56,763 bases of DNA from Verrucomicrobiota bacterium (GTDB lineage: Bacteria; Verrucomicrobiota; Verrucomicrobiia; Opitutales; Opitutaceae), in assembly GCA_023386835.1 (NCBI GenBank), contig JAEWIY010000141.1, forward strand, positions 1-56,763, read 5' to 3'. Of the stretch, positions 7,764-18,095 are shown piece by piece; position 1 is the stretch's first letter; each line of letters begins with the position of its first letter. A program made the position numbers and the translations under genes. Below the pieces are notes generated by a model. The model saw only the letters and a program-made list of their open reading frames with translations, searched no databases and was not told the DNA's origin.

Positions 7764-9851
7764 TCAGAAGGGGAAACCGAGCGAAAAATGCAGGGTGCCG
7801 CTGGGATCCTCCGGCCGCGGGTTCAGGTTGTGCCCATACTCGAGCCGCAGCGGCCCGATGATCGTGTTGTAACGGACTCCCAGACCGACGGTGTGCAAGT
7901 GCTGCTCGAAGGGATACTCCGACAACTGCGCGGCCATGGCCAGGCTGTCGAAGAACAGCACGGCGGACCAGCGACCCACGACGGCCTGCTCGAACTCCAG
8001 GTTGAGCAGCAACGTGCTCTTGGCCCCGAGGAACCGGCCGTCGGGCCCCCGCGGTGCCGCCTCGCCCAGCTGGTATCCGCGGATGCTGCTGTCTCCGCCG
8101 GGGAAGAAGCGCCGGTTGACCGGCAGCTCCGTGTCATTGGGAGAACCCAGCGTCAGCACCACGCCATGCGTCAGCGCCGCGTGGATCCAGCGCCGCGAAC
8201 TCAGGGCATGGTGATACGAGTACCCCAGCTCGAAGCGCTGGTAATCGACGTCGCCGCCCAGCCGCTGATCGGCGATCTCCGCCTGGGTAAACCAGCGGTA
8301 CCCGCTCCGCGGCTGCAGCGGGTTGTCGCGGCGGTCGCGGGTCAGCCCGAGATCGATGCTGGCCGCGATCGACTTGGCCGTGTCGATATCGCGCGTGGTC
8401 AGTTCGTTCTCACGGTTGCGCAGCTGCTGATAGGTGTAGCTGATGGTGCCCTCGGCGTGGATCCAAGGCAGGCGGCGGCGCCTCAGGCTGACGGTGCCGC
8501 CAAACTCCTCGCGGATAAACGCCACCTCATCACGGCTCAGGCCGAACAGCTGCACGCTGCCGTCGACCGTTTCCCCAAACAGCTCCGGCACGGTGTACGT
8601 CATCTCACCGCGTGAGCTCTTGAACGACTGCACCAGTTCCAGCCGCGTCTGATGCGCCCGGCCCCACAGGTTGTTGCGCCGCACCTCCACGCCGCCGCGC
8701 AGCTGCTCGTAGCTGCCGTATCCAGCCAGCAAGTGCACTTCCCACTGTGGCAGCTCGGTCAACGTGAAGACCGGCGACCGCACCGGCCCCTCGTCCGGCT
8801 CGTAATGCAGGCGCACGTTGCGAAACGCCCCGAGCCGTCCCAAACGGTAGCGGGCCGCCTCGATCTGCACCGGATTCAGCGGATCGCCCTCCTCCATCGA
8901 CACACGGCGGCGCAGCACTTTCGGACGGACCTCGTGTTCCCCTTCAAACCGCACTTCACCGACCGTCACGCGCTCGCCAGGCGTGACCGTCAGCAGCACG
9001 CGCACCGGCTGGCGTTCCGCTGTCAAATCACCCAGCGCCCGTGTCGCTCGCACCCGCACGTCGGGATAGCCCTGCTCGAAGTAGGCATGGCGCACCGCTT
9101 CCATCGCATCCTGCTCCCACATCACGTTCCAAGGGCGCTCAACCAGCGGATCGAGGTCCGGCCATTCCACGGCCTCCGGGCGTTCACCTTCAATCCGCGC
9201 TGACTCAACCCACCATTGCGCGCCTGGCTGAACCGTCACGGCTACCGCCACGTCGCCGTTCTCGTCGTTGACGGACCTCTCCGATGCCCGCACCTCCGCC
9301 TGCGCGTAGCCCTGCTGCTCCAGCGCCTGGACGACGCGGCTTTCGCCGCTGCGCAGCGCTCCCGGAGAGTAGGCCCGGTCTCCGGGAACGAGGAGCGACT
9401 CAATCTCCTCGTCATCCAATGGACTCTCATTGGACTCCACCGTGACCTCGGCAAACCGGTACTTGACGCCGGGATCCACCTTGAAGTGCACGCGCGTCAC
9501 GCTGAGCGGACGCGGCAGCAGCGAGGTCAGTTCGGGATCGAACTCGTGCGTGAACATCGTGCCATCCTCGCGGGTCAGCTCCAGCGTCAGGACCGGGCGC
9601 AGGTGACCTTCGTCGCGAAGGGCTGAATACAGAAAAAACACCGCGTCCTCCACACCGTTGGCCGAAAGCGTGGACGCATCCGGATTCACTTGCAGCCGCT
9701 GCAGCGCCCGCGCCAGGCGGCGGTTCTTCAGCCAACCGGTCCCCGAAACCTCCAGTTCCACCGGTTCGGCGACCGCCACCGACGACGCCAGTACGAAACC
9801 AGCGAGCACCAGGAGGAACCCGCGGCGGAAGAGCTCAATTCTGGACCGCAT
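7764..9851 (-). CDS. tamA: TamA-like Omp85 outer-membrane protein
   Basis: A 695-residue BamA/TamA-family protein. A signal peptide (about 1-28) is followed by POTRA repeats to about residue 350 (for example VTRVHFKVDPGVKYRFAEV and VTPGERVTVGEVRFEG), then a 16-strand Omp85 barrel. The barrel contains the conserved SIRGY motif near residue 588 and ends in the outer-membrane sorting signal FSLGFPF with a terminal Phe. It overlaps the end of tamB by 17 bases, and the pairing with TamB makes TamA more likely than BamA. Together the two span the envelope and help insert a subset of beta-barrel proteins or move phospholipid outward. Last gene of the M3 peptidase-TamB-TamA operon. Confidence 0.9.
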   Translation of the reverse strand: MRSRIELFRRGFLLVLAGFVLASSVAVAEPVELEVSGTGWLKNRRLARALQRLQVNPDASTLSANGVEDAVFFLYSALRDEGHLRPVLTLELTREDGTMFTHEFDPELTSLLPRPLSVTRVHFKVDPGVKYRFAEVTVESNESPLDDEEIESLLVPGDRAYSPGALRSGESRVVQALEQQGYAQAEVRASERSVNDENGDVAVAVTVQPGAQWWVESARIEGERPEAVEWPDLDPLVERPWNVMWEQDAMEAVRHAYFEQGYPDVRVRATRALGDLTAERQPVRVLLTVTPGERVTVGEVRFEGEHEVRPKVLRRRVSMEEGDPLNPVQIEAARYRLGRLGAFRNVRLHYEPDEGPVRSPVFTLTELPQWEVHLLAGYGSYEQLRGGVEVRRNNLWGRAHQTRLELVQSFKSSRGEMTYTVPELFGETVDGSVQLFGLSRDEVAFIREEFGGTVSLRRRRLPWIHAEGTISYTYQQLRNRENELTTRDIDTAKSIAASIDLGLTRDRRDNPLQPRSGYRWFTQAEIADQRLGGDVDYQRFELGYSYHHALSSRRWIHAALTHGVVLTLGSPNDTELPVNRRFFPGGDSSIRGYQLGEAAPRGPDGRFLGAKSTLLLNLEFEQAVVGRWSAVLFFDSLAMAAQLSEYPFEQHLHTVGLGVRYNTIIGPLRLEYGHNLNPRPEDPSGTLHFSLGFPF

Positions 9852-12800
9852 CGGGTTCCTCCGGGGTCAGGGTGGGATCGCGCCGCGGCACCAGCCGCCA
9901 GCGAAAGCCCGCATTGTAACTGTCAAACTCGTCGTATTCGCCTACCAAGGACAACCGCTCGGTCAGCTCATAGGCGAAACGATACGTTTCCCGGCCCTGG
10001 CGCGAGACCCGTTCGCCGGACGTGACACTCAGGCGTTCGCCCCCGTCCCCGCCGAACAACTCGCCGATCACGCCGCGGCCGAGGAACGTGCCGATCTGCA
10101 TCGCCCGTTGCCCGCCAGTGTAACTGACCTCCTCCCGCGGCGCCTGGCCTGCCATCACGAGCAGGACGATTTCCTCGGACGGCAGCGGCGGGCTCGAGAA
10201 GAACTGGAGCCGCGGCGCACCCGCGGGCCCGGAGAGTTCCATGCGCAGGTCATAGCCCATCCGCCGCGTGGTGCCGGTCAGTTCGAGCTGTGGCTGGTAA
10301 GGATCGGCCTGGGTGAGGCGAACATAACCCTGCTGCACCGCGAACGTCGCGAAGGGCAATCGCACGGCCCCCTGCTCCACCGTCGCCTCGCCAATCGCCC
10401 GCGGTTCGCCCAGCGTGCCGCCGAGTTCGAAGCGTGCCGACGCCGTGCCGTCCATGACCGGCGTGCGCACGCGCAGGAAGCGGTCGCCCTGCAGCGTGAC
10501 GGCGAGTTGCCAGCGGTTGAGCGGGTCGATGGGCACGCTGAAATACGGCGGCCGGGAGGAGGCGCGATTGCCGCCTCCGCGAGTCACAAAATCCTGCAGC
10601 TCGGCCAAGAAAAGGCTGTCGCGCAGCCGCACGTTGCCCGTGACACGGCCGTCGCCACGTTCATCACTCGTGACCGCCAGATCGAGATCGGCGCGCAGCA
10701 GCAGTTCCGTGTTGCGCACCAGCGGCAGGTTATTGCCCGTGAGACGCAGATCGAGTTTGGGCGGTCCGCGCTCATTCAGCGCCGCGCGTCCCGTCAGCCG
10801 CACGGGTTGGCCACCCATGCTCGCCTGGACGGTGCGCAGCTCCAATTCGCGTCCGGTAAACACCAGTTCAGCCTGCACCTCCTGCAAAACGCCAAGCGGC
10901 CCCAACGGTCGGGTGGCCGCACCACGAAGATTCAAGCTGCCCTTCATTTCCCCCGCCGGTCCGAACTGCAATTCCGCCTGCAGGCGGCCCGACGGCGCGA
11001 GATAACCCGGCACCATCCGCGCGATCGCCGCGACGTCCGCATCGGGGATCGCCAGCCGCGCCGTCGCGCGATGTCGCAGGTAATCGAGCGGGGCCGTGCG
11101 CATCCGCGTCCATTCCTCCGGCGTGAGCGGCAGCTGGCCGCTGGCGACAATCTCCTGCCCCTCGATGCGCGCGCTCAATCGCTCCACCTCCAGGCCCGCG
11201 CCGCTGCCGCGGACGGTTGCCGCCAATGTCGTGATTTCCGGGATACGCCCGCCCCAACGTTCCCCGGCAAACGCCAGCCGCTGGGCCGCCACTTCCGCCG
11301 TGCCGGTCGGGCGATTCCACTGGCCGCCGAGGTTGAGGGTGACATTCGGCCCCTCCACCTGCACGCCGGTAGCCTCAGCGACGGCGGCCCAAAATTCCGG
11401 CCCGGAGGCAATGTTCCCCGTCGCGACCAAGGGGCCCTCTGGATTGATGTCGACCGCGGGGGAATGACCGGGACGCAGCCGGATCGGCAGCTGACCGTTC
11501 AGGCTGACGATCGACTGCCCCGCCGCGAGCACGTGCAGGCGCTCCACGCGCAAACCGTCCTCTGCGCCCTGCGCCGAGAGCGCCAGCGTGATGCGATCAT
11601 CGTCCACCACCCGCACCTCCGCCTCGGCTGCAGCCTGGAAAACCAGCACCTCCTCCCGGCGTTCGCCCGTCAGGCTCAGGTTGCGCACCAGATCGAGCCG
11701 CATCGGCTCCGGCCACCAATGGCGCATCCATTGCGTGGAGACACGCGGCGCCTCGACCGCAAACCGTGCTGCCGCCCCCGCTTCGAGCTCGGCCGCCAAT
11801 TCCACCGCCGGGCCAGTCAACCGCCAGCCACTGACCCGCCATGCCGGCGTCCACTGAACCGAAGCCGGTCCGGCCAGCCGGAACAGCTCATGGTCGCCTT
11901 CGCGTAGTTGCAGTTCGGTGACGTCCGCGCGCCTCGCCTCGACCCGCGCGACGATCCGGGCGGTGCTGTTCGGCACTTGCGCCTGCACCTGCACCTCGGC
12001 GGCCGCCCCCTCGCCCGCCCACGTCAGGTCAATGGTCCCGGTCGCGCTCGGTCCCCAGGCAACTTCGGCGGCGTGGCCTTGGCCTTGGTGACGCAACGCA
12101 GTCCACGGACCCGAAGCCTGGCCGTTGAGCCTCACCTGGCCAAATTTCAAATCGGGCGGCAGCCAGCGCTCGACCGTGCTCCGTGACAGCTGCCCCTGCG
12201 CGGTGGCGTCGAACACCTCGCGGGCGCTTAGGTCCACGGAGCCGTTGAGTGCAAGTTCGGTGCCCGAGCCATCGCGCCAGGAGGAGGAGGGCACGTCGAG
12301 CCGCGGCCACGTCAGCACCGCCGCCAACTCCGCCTGCACGGCCTGCCACGACCCGAACGCACCGTCGGTCAGGTCCAAATCCGCCGTGAAGCGCGGCCAG
12401 GTGCCCGCGGCCGGTTCAATCTTCACCTCGCCTTGCACCGCGCCGCGCAAGCCTTCGTACGGCAACTCGGCCAACTGTGCGTCGACATGAAACACCGCCT
12501 CGTTCACCGCCCACTGGCTCCGCGGGTCGAGCGTGATCGGCTGGCCCAGCGCGGCTTCGATTCCCGGGGCAAAAATCTCCAGCGCCTCGATCCGCACCTC
12601 GTCGCGACCACCCGACGCCACCACCTGCACGCGCAAGGGCGGCGCCTCGACACCGACACGCGGCACGCCGTTGGCCTGCACGCGCACGCGGCCGCGGCTG
12701 TCCTGCCACGCCGCCGCCACGTTGCCACTCACCTCCGCGTAATGCTGGCCGAGGCGCAGCGTTTCCGCTGGCAGCCGCCAGGCGGATGCCGTGACTTCGG

Positions 12801-13512
12801 CCTGCTCGGGGATCCAGCCATTCGGCCCAAAACGCGCCGTCACTTCTGCCGGTTGCTGCTGCCATTCCAGCCGCCCGTCGACGCCTTCGGTCGTGAGCTG
12901 CGCCGCGACGGACCACGGTTGCCCGCGCCCGGTGAGCTCAGCGACGATCGGCTCTTGTCCCGTCTCCGGCCAGGCGAGCGTCACATCCGCGCTGACCGTG
13001 TCACCATACGCCAGCTCCGTGGCGCGGAGTTCACGTTCCCGCCACTGCGCCTGTGCGATCTGCAACCCGCCACCGGGCCAGCTCACTTCGCCCGGGCCCA
13101 GGTCGGCGTGCGGCAACCATTTCTGCAGCCCCTTGCGCACGTCGTGCAGCACGCCGATGAGCCGCTGCCACCCAAACGGTTCGCCGGCCTCCGTCGTTTC
13201 GTCGGGCTCCTGCGGGGTCACGACCACCGACCAGCGCTCGGCCGAGGCCACCCGTCGATTGGAACGCAGCAGCCAGATCAGCGGATGGCCGGCCTCCAAT
13301 CCGTCGACCTGCACGGTTGTGCCCCCGCCCGTCCAGGTGACGCGTTGCGCCGCCCAGCGGCCGTATCCCCGCGTCTCGTAACCTTCAACCGCTACCCCGT
13401 AGTGTCCGCCGATCGTCCGCGCGGCCGCCCCCAGCCACCAGGGCAGGGTCAAAAGAGCGACCAGCACCACGCCGGCCGCGAAGGTGGCGAAAAGCAGAAG
13501 TCGGCGCGTCAC
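9835..13512 (-). CDS. tamB: TamB-like translocation/assembly protein
   Basis: A 1225-residue AsmA/TamB-family protein with an uncleaved N-terminal membrane helix (RRLLLFATFAAGVVLVALL) and a long series of beta-rich repeats. The C-terminal third carries the TamB domain signatures (YRLVRLTQADPYQPQLELTG-like segment, then PPLPSEEIVLLVMAG). The protein forms a hydrophobic groove from inner membrane to periplasm and works with TamA, whose gene begins inside its last codons. Length matches the family (about 1200-1300). The start is a GTG at 13512, 17 bases after the M3 peptidase stop, so the three genes are probably co-transcribed. Confidence 0.9.
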   Translation of the reverse strand: MTRRLLLFATFAAGVVLVALLTLPWWLGAAARTIGGHYGVAVEGYETRGYGRWAAQRVTWTGGGTTVQVDGLEAGHPLIWLLRSNRRVASAERWSVVVTPQEPDETTEAGEPFGWQRLIGVLHDVRKGLQKWLPHADLGPGEVSWPGGGLQIAQAQWRERELRATELAYGDTVSADVTLAWPETGQEPIVAELTGRGQPWSVAAQLTTEGVDGRLEWQQQPAEVTARFGPNGWIPEQAEVTASAWRLPAETLRLGQHYAEVSGNVAAAWQDSRGRVRVQANGVPRVGVEAPPLRVQVVASGGRDEVRIEALEIFAPGIEAALGQPITLDPRSQWAVNEAVFHVDAQLAELPYEGLRGAVQGEVKIEPAAGTWPRFTADLDLTDGAFGSWQAVQAELAAVLTWPRLDVPSSSWRDGSGTELALNGSVDLSAREVFDATAQGQLSRSTVERWLPPDLKFGQVRLNGQASGPWTALRHQGQGHAAEVAWGPSATGTIDLTWAGEGAAAEVQVQAQVPNSTARIVARVEARRADVTELQLREGDHELFRLAGPASVQWTPAWRVSGWRLTGPAVELAAELEAGAAARFAVEAPRVSTQWMRHWWPEPMRLDLVRNLSLTGERREEVLVFQAAAEAEVRVVDDDRITLALSAQGAEDGLRVERLHVLAAGQSIVSLNGQLPIRLRPGHSPAVDINPEGPLVATGNIASGPEFWAAVAEATGVQVEGPNVTLNLGGQWNRPTGTAEVAAQRLAFAGERWGGRIPEITTLAATVRGSGAGLEVERLSARIEGQEIVASGQLPLTPEEWTRMRTAPLDYLRHRATARLAIPDADVAAIARMVPGYLAPSGRLQAELQFGPAGEMKGSLNLRGAATRPLGPLGVLQEVQAELVFTGRELELRTVQASMGGQPVRLTGRAALNERGPPKLDLRLTGNNLPLVRNTELLLRADLDLAVTSDERGDGRVTGNVRLRDSLFLAELQDFVTRGGGNRASSRPPYFSVPIDPLNRWQLAVTLQGDRFLRVRTPVMDGTASARFELGGTLGEPRAIGEATVEQGAVRLPFATFAVQQGYVRLTQADPYQPQLELTGTTRRMGYDLRMELSGPAGAPRLQFFSSPPLPSEEIVLLVMAGQAPREEVSYTGGQRAMQIGTFLGRGVIGELFGGDGGERLSVTSGERVSRQGRETYRFAYELTERLSLVGEYDEFDSYNAGFRWRLVPRRDPTLTPEEPDAVQN

Positions 13513-13529
13513 GACGAAGCAGGGACACG

Positions 13530-15596
13530 TCAGCCGGTCGCCGCCAGGCCGCTGCGTTCGAGAAGAGCTTGCAGATCGGGATCACGTCCCATGAAGCCTC
13601 GATAGAGTTCCACCGGGTCCGCCGAGTTCCCACGGCTTAGAATGTGCCGCACAAAGTCCGCGCCGGTCTGCGCGTTGAAGATGCCCTCACGCTTGAAACG
13701 CGTGAACGCGTCCGCATCCAGGACCTCCGCCCATTTGTACGAGTAGTAACCGGCCGCGTAACCCACGGGATCGCTGAAGAGGTGGTTGAACCGGTAGACA
13801 ATCGGACGCGCCGGCGGCTCGGTTGGAATCATCGTGTCGGCGACCGACGAGCGCACCCGCGCCTCCAGATCGTCCTGCAGGTATTGCGGCGTCCGCATGT
13901 GCAACAACAGGTCCATCTTCGCGAACTGCACCTGGCGCATGGTCGCGCACGCGGCGCGGAACGTCCGCGCAGCCGTCATGCGCTGAAAAATCTCTTCGGG
14001 AATCGGCTCACCCGTTTCGTGATGCCGCGCGAACAGGTCGAGGCTGTCACGCTCCCAGCACCAGTTCTCCATGATCTGTGACGGCAACTCGACGAAGTCC
14101 CACGCGACGTTGACGCCGTTGAGCGACTTCACCTCCACCTCGCCGAGCAGGTGGTGCAACAGGTGCCCGAATTCGTGGAAAATCGTTTCGACCTCGTGAT
14201 GAGTCAGCAGCGCGGGCCGGCCTTCTGCGGGTGGTGTGAGGTTGCCGCAGATGTAACCGAGGTGGGGCCGACGCGTGCCGTCCGGCTTCGGCCCACCCGT
14301 GATGAGGTAACCCATCCAGGCGCCGCCGCGTTTTGATTCGCGCGGATGCCAGTCGGCGTAGAACGACCCCAGATGCCGGCCGGCTTGATCGTGCAAGTCG
14401 TAAAAGCGCACTTCGGGATGCCAGACCTCAACCGAACCGGCCGGGCGCTCCGTTATCCGTAGTCCGAATACACGGCGCGCCAGTTCAAAGAGGCCGTCGA
14501 TGACGCGGTTCATCGGCAGGTAGGGTCGGAGCACCTCCTCATCAAACGCATAGCGTTCCCGGCGCAGTTTCTCAGACCAGAAGGTCACTTCCCACGCCTT
14601 CAACGGACCCACCGGGCTGTTGGTCGCGCGCGCCTCGAACTGCTCGAGCTCGGCGCACTCCCGGCGAAACGCCGCTTCGGCGCGGCGTTGCAGGTCCTCG
14701 ATGAAGGTCAGCGCCTTGGCGCCTTCCCGGGCCATCCGCCGCTGCAACACGTGATCCGCAAAGTTGTCACGCCCCAGCAGCCGCGCCTCTTCCTGCCGCA
14801 ACGCCAGAATTCGCGGCACGAGTGGACGATTGTCATGCGGCGCTTCAGAACCCACGGCCACCGCCGCGCGCCACATTTCCTGCCGTAACGGCTCGTATTC
14901 GGCGTACGTCATGACCGGCTCCTGCGACGGCTGGTGGAGCGTAAAACGCCAGACCGGTCGCTCGGGCGTGCCGAGATTCTTGCTGACGGCGGACCGTCGC
15001 GCCGTGGCGCGGGCATGCTCCGGGATGCCCTCGAGTTGCGCCGGATCCTCCACCAGCAACTGCCAAGCGTTGGTCGCATCCAGCACGTGTTCCGAATACT
15101 CCTGCGTGAGCTGTGCGAGTTCACTTTGAATCTGCTCCAGACGCGCGCGTTGCTCGTCGGGCAAATCCGCGCCCGCCTGCCGGAAGTCCGCCAGCGTCTC
15201 GTCGAGGTGCCGGCGATACACACCGGTCAGCGCGGCCGCCGCCGGCGTCTCCGCGAAGGCCTTCAGGCGCCGCCACAGCTCCGGGTTCAGCGGAATCTTG
15301 GCAAAAAAAGCCGAGACCTTCGGCAGCATCGTATTGTGCGCCTCGCGCAGGGCCGGCGAGTCGGCGACCGACTGCAGGTGCGTGACCTTGCCCCACGCCT
15401 GGTTCAACGTCTCCGTCGCCGTATCCAGCGCCGCCAAGGTGCTCGCGTACGTCACGCTCTCGAGTGGCTGACCGGCAACCGCGTCGATGGCCGCTTGCGC
15501 GTCGGTGAGCGCGCGTTCGAGGTCAGGGACAACGTGTTCCGCGGTGAGCTCGGACCAACGGACGTCGAAGGAAAGGTCAAGAAACGGAGAGGACAT
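13530..15596 (-). CDS. prlC: M3 family oligopeptidase (oligopeptidase A type)
   Basis: A zinc metallopeptidase of 688 residues that degrades short peptides in the cytoplasm, including released signal peptides in the E. coli homologue. The HExxH zinc site is HEFGH at about residues 474-478 within VETIFHEFGHLLHHLL, and the downstream glutamate-bearing helix follows in WDFVELPSQIMENWCWE. Length fits OpdA/PrlC. I start at ATG 15596 (MSSPFLDLSF), which matches the usual family start; a longer frame adds 13 unusual residues. It is the first gene of the tight operon with tamB and tamA, 87 bases after the TonB receptor. The symbol follows the best-known homologue. Confidence 0.88.
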   Translation of the reverse strand: MSSPFLDLSFDVRWSELTAEHVVPDLERALTDAQAAIDAVAGQPLESVTYASTLAALDTATETLNQAWGKVTHLQSVADSPALREAHNTMLPKVSAFFAKIPLNPELWRRLKAFAETPAAAALTGVYRRHLDETLADFRQAGADLPDEQRARLEQIQSELAQLTQEYSEHVLDATNAWQLLVEDPAQLEGIPEHARATARRSAVSKNLGTPERPVWRFTLHQPSQEPVMTYAEYEPLRQEMWRAAVAVGSEAPHDNRPLVPRILALRQEEARLLGRDNFADHVLQRRMAREGAKALTFIEDLQRRAEAAFRRECAELEQFEARATNSPVGPLKAWEVTFWSEKLRRERYAFDEEVLRPYLPMNRVIDGLFELARRVFGLRITERPAGSVEVWHPEVRFYDLHDQAGRHLGSFYADWHPRESKRGGAWMGYLITGGPKPDGTRRPHLGYICGNLTPPAEGRPALLTHHEVETIFHEFGHLLHHLLGEVEVKSLNGVNVAWDFVELPSQIMENWCWERDSLDLFARHHETGEPIPEEIFQRMTAARTFRAACATMRQVQFAKMDLLLHMRTPQYLQDDLEARVRSSVADTMIPTEPPARPIVYRFNHLFSDPVGYAAGYYSYKWAEVLDADAFTRFKREGIFNAQTGADFVRHILSRGNSADPVELYRGFMGRDPDLQALLERSGLAATG

Positions 15597-15683
15597 GAAG
15601 CCGGTTACACGACACCGGAGCACGAGCAGTCGCAAGCGCGCGCGCCAATCCGGGCCCCTCGTTCCCGCCGTTGGCGGATCGGC

Positions 15684-17546
15684 TCACCAACTCCAGCGAG
15701 CCCCGAACGCGGTCGTCCGTCGCGCCGCCGGCACCGCGGGCACTTCCTCGAAGTTGGAGTTCCAGAGGTTGTCGACCTGCAGCGAGAGCAACAATCCCGG
15801 CACGCGCGGTACGCGCCAATAAACTCCCACCGCGGTCAGCCACGTTTCATCTCCCCCGACCTGGCGGAGCGGGTTATCCTCCTGCACCCTCGCTTCATTA
15901 TCGACCCGCACCTCCCAGCCCCGGCCGAACCGAGCCACCAGGCCGGCCGTCAAGCGATGCTTCGGAAAGTTCAATGCATAGAAACTGCCGTCGACTTCCG
16001 CGCCGCTGTAGTCCGCATCCTTTTCGAGCCACGTGTATCCGAGCAGGAGTTCGTAACGCCCCCAGACGCGCCGCGCGAAAAGCTCCACCCCGGCCGTCTC
16101 GATGTCGACGGCTCGCGCGAGTCGCGCAGTGACACCCTGGCGAAACGTCCAGTCGACGAGATCGTCGTCACGACGCACGAACACGGCCGCGTGGCCGGTC
16201 CAGCCGCGCCACGCGAACTCGCCACCGAGTTCGAGGTTGTGCGTGGTGGCGCGCGCGAGGTCCGGATGACCGCGGAAAAGGCCGGCGGCGGGATTGCCGT
16301 TGAGTGCCGTGTAGTCGGCCACCTGCGACGACTGCGCGTAGCCCGCGTACAGGCGCGGCCAGATCGACGCCGGTGACTCGCGGACAACCTCGAAGACCGG
16401 CGAGAACGCTGACTCATCGCGGTTTGTGTCGTCGTACGACGCACCAGCGGTGACCACCAGCGTCCGATCGTCCGCCAACGGCTGTCGCCATTCCGGAAAC
16501 ACGCCCGCGCCCCAGTAGGTCCGGCGCTGAAATCGCCCGAAGATGAGCGAGGTTGACTCGAGGCTGTCGACCAGCGCCTGCGACCGGTAACGGAGTGCCC
16601 AGTTGTCGGATACAACGTGCCGGCCGTTCACACCGGTGCCGCTGGTCCAAGTGGTGTGCTGAAACGGATGCACGGGGCCCACCGGGGCGAAGCGATTGAA
16701 CGCGTAGTCATCCTTGTTGCGCCGGTGGAAAACGCCGAGATCGACGTATTCCTCCTCCGACCACTCCCGACGATGGGTCGCTGCCAGGAGCACCGTCTGC
16801 AGGTTCTCCGTCTCCGCCGAATTGAAGGGCGTGTAGAGGTTGGGCCAACCGAAGAACTTCGACTGGTAGCCGGCAAAAACATCCGTCTGTCCGGTTTCTG
16901 TCCGGTGCTGCAGGCGCACATTGGCCCGCGAGAATTCGTGGTCGCCCCATTGCACCGAGCCGTCTGAACGCGAATGCGCCAGCGCCACATCGGCGCCAAA
17001 ACCGTGAGGCAAGGACATCGCCGTGTGCAGTTCCGCCCGATACGTCGAGGAGTCGCCCACGCTGGCCGCAATGTGGCCGCGATCGCGGATGGGCCGCCAC
17101 CCGTGGTTGATCGATCCCACTGACGCGTTCCACCCCTGCTGCGCGTGACGCGTGCCGGTCGACACGCGGGCCGCTGTGAGCATCTCCGGCGCGATCGGCA
17201 CCTCCGCCGAGTAGTGCCCGGTCTGCGGATCGTACAGCGGCAGTGCCGCGATCGAGAACCCGGTATTGGCGAACGTGCCGCCGCGGATCGAGACGTCCGC
17301 CTGTCCCTCGGCAAGGTTGCGGGCTTGCACATCCACTTGCGGCTCAAAGCGCAATCCGGAGATGGGCATCGCGATCGTGCCGGAGGGTTCCTGGTTCGCC
17401 ACCCGCGGCGAGTGCACCCACAGCCCGGGCAGATCGACGACGTCATCCGTCCAAACCTCCGGCTCCGCCGGCTGTCCGGCTGCCACCGAGACGAGGAGCA
17501 ACCCCATTCCCCAACCCGATCTGATGAGCACTGCATCTCCGCGCAT
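15684..17546 (-). CDS. TonB-dependent outer-membrane receptor
   Basis: About 620 residues: a signal peptide (GWGMGLLLVSVAAG), an N-terminal plug (about 45-150, with the plug-like ADVSIRGGTFANTGF) and a 22-strand barrel of alternating aromatic/polar residues ending in FGARWSW. It would bring a bulky nutrient across the outer membrane using TonB-ExbBD energy. The barrel size is close to the BtuB/cobalamin class, but I see no cobalamin riboswitch in the 150 bases upstream, so the substrate is open (vitamin, siderophore or oligosaccharide). No SusD-like partner is present. The start at ATG 17546 leaves a normal signal peptide; an ATG at 17582 would add 12 residues. The gene is preceded by the ferredoxin terminator, so it has its own promoter. 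Confidence 0.85.
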   Translation of the reverse strand: MRGDAVLIRSGWGMGLLLVSVAAGQPAEPEVWTDDVVDLPGLWVHSPRVANQEPSGTIAMPISGLRFEPQVDVQARNLAEGQADVSIRGGTFANTGFSIAALPLYDPQTGHYSAEVPIAPEMLTAARVSTGTRHAQQGWNASVGSINHGWRPIRDRGHIAASVGDSSTYRAELHTAMSLPHGFGADVALAHSRSDGSVQWGDHEFSRANVRLQHRTETGQTDVFAGYQSKFFGWPNLYTPFNSAETENLQTVLLAATHRREWSEEEYVDLGVFHRRNKDDYAFNRFAPVGPVHPFQHTTWTSGTGVNGRHVVSDNWALRYRSQALVDSLESTSLIFGRFQRRTYWGAGVFPEWRQPLADDRTLVVTAGASYDDTNRDESAFSPVFEVVRESPASIWPRLYAGYAQSSQVADYTALNGNPAAGLFRGHPDLARATTHNLELGGEFAWRGWTGHAAVFVRRDDDLVDWTFRQGVTARLARAVDIETAGVELFARRVWGRYELLLGYTWLEKDADYSGAEVDGSFYALNFPKHRLTAGLVARFGRGWEVRVDNEARVQEDNPLRQVGGDETWLTAVGVYWRVPRVPGLLLSLQVDNLWNSNFEEVPAVPAARRTTAFGARWSW

Positions 17547-17637
17547 CCGGTCTTGGTAAGGAGCAGCCGGCCGACCGCGCAAGAAACTTGTTATTCAAAA
17601 CTGCGTTCCACTTAACAAGTCAGCCTCCCCGCGCAGC

Positions 17638-17668
17638 AAAAAGCCCTCTCGGCCAATCGAGAGGGCTT
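17638..17668 (-). terminator. Rho-independent terminator of the ferredoxin gene
   Basis: Perfect 11-bp stem (AAGCCCTCTCG at 17641-17651 with CGAGAGGGCTT at 17658-17668), 6-base loop, followed on the minus strand by five T (17638-17642). It lies 25 bases after the ferredoxin stop codon and separates it from the TonB receptor. Confidence 0.85.
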
Positions 17669-17693
17669 CATCAAAATCTGAACTGAAAACGGC

Positions 17694-17930
17694 TTACTCG
17701 TCGCCGTCGTTGCCGATGGCCTCAACGGGGCAGCCTTCCAAGGCCTCCATGCATTGCGAGACCTCCTCTTCGGTGGTCGGTTGCTTGTGCACGTAGGAGT
17801 AGCCGCCCTCGTCGTGACGCGTGAAGAACCCAGGCGCGGTTTCGCGGCAGAGATCGCAATCGATGCATTGCTGATCGACGTAGAACTTACCCGCTACGTT
17901 TTGCTCCCACTTGTCTGCTTTGTTGGCCAT
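17694..17930 (-). CDS. [4Fe-4S] ferredoxin
   Basis: A 78-residue small electron carrier. Cys22, Cys25 and Cys28 (CIDCDLC) plus Cys67 in CPVEAI give one [4Fe-4S] cluster; the second cluster of 2[4Fe-4S] ferredoxins is absent. The acidic C-terminus is typical. The start is ATG 17930, preceded by a good GGAGG (AGGACCT spacing). The frame stays open about 1 kb further upstream, but that part lies antisense to the rhomboid gene and is rejected. A strong terminator follows the gene, so it is probably a single-gene transcript, divergent from the rhomboid gene. The redox partner cannot be told from context. Confidence 0.92.
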   Translation of the reverse strand: MANKADKWEQNVAGKFYVDQQCIDCDLCRETAPGFFTRHDEGGYSYVHKQPTTEEEVSQCMEALEGCPVEAIGNDGDE

Positions 17931-18095
17931 AGGTCCTCCGCAACAAAGACCATTGCCGAAGGCTGTCAATAAGATGGTCCCTGACCTGCACAATCTGCAT
18001 TCGTCTCGAAAAAAGACGGCACTCCGAAGGCTCAAAGCGGACAAAATTCTGCGGGCGGCTTGAGTTTGCCTGAACCCGTTTCTACCGTCGCTGCG

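Noticed and set aside
9658..11907. A 749-codon plus-strand frame
   Set aside because: Antisense to tamA/tamB with shadow-type composition; the minus-strand proteins have clear family signatures.
17583..17700. Cobalamin riboswitch before the TonB receptor
   Set aside because: Only the ferredoxin terminator and a short gap are present; no B12-box-like sequence is seen.
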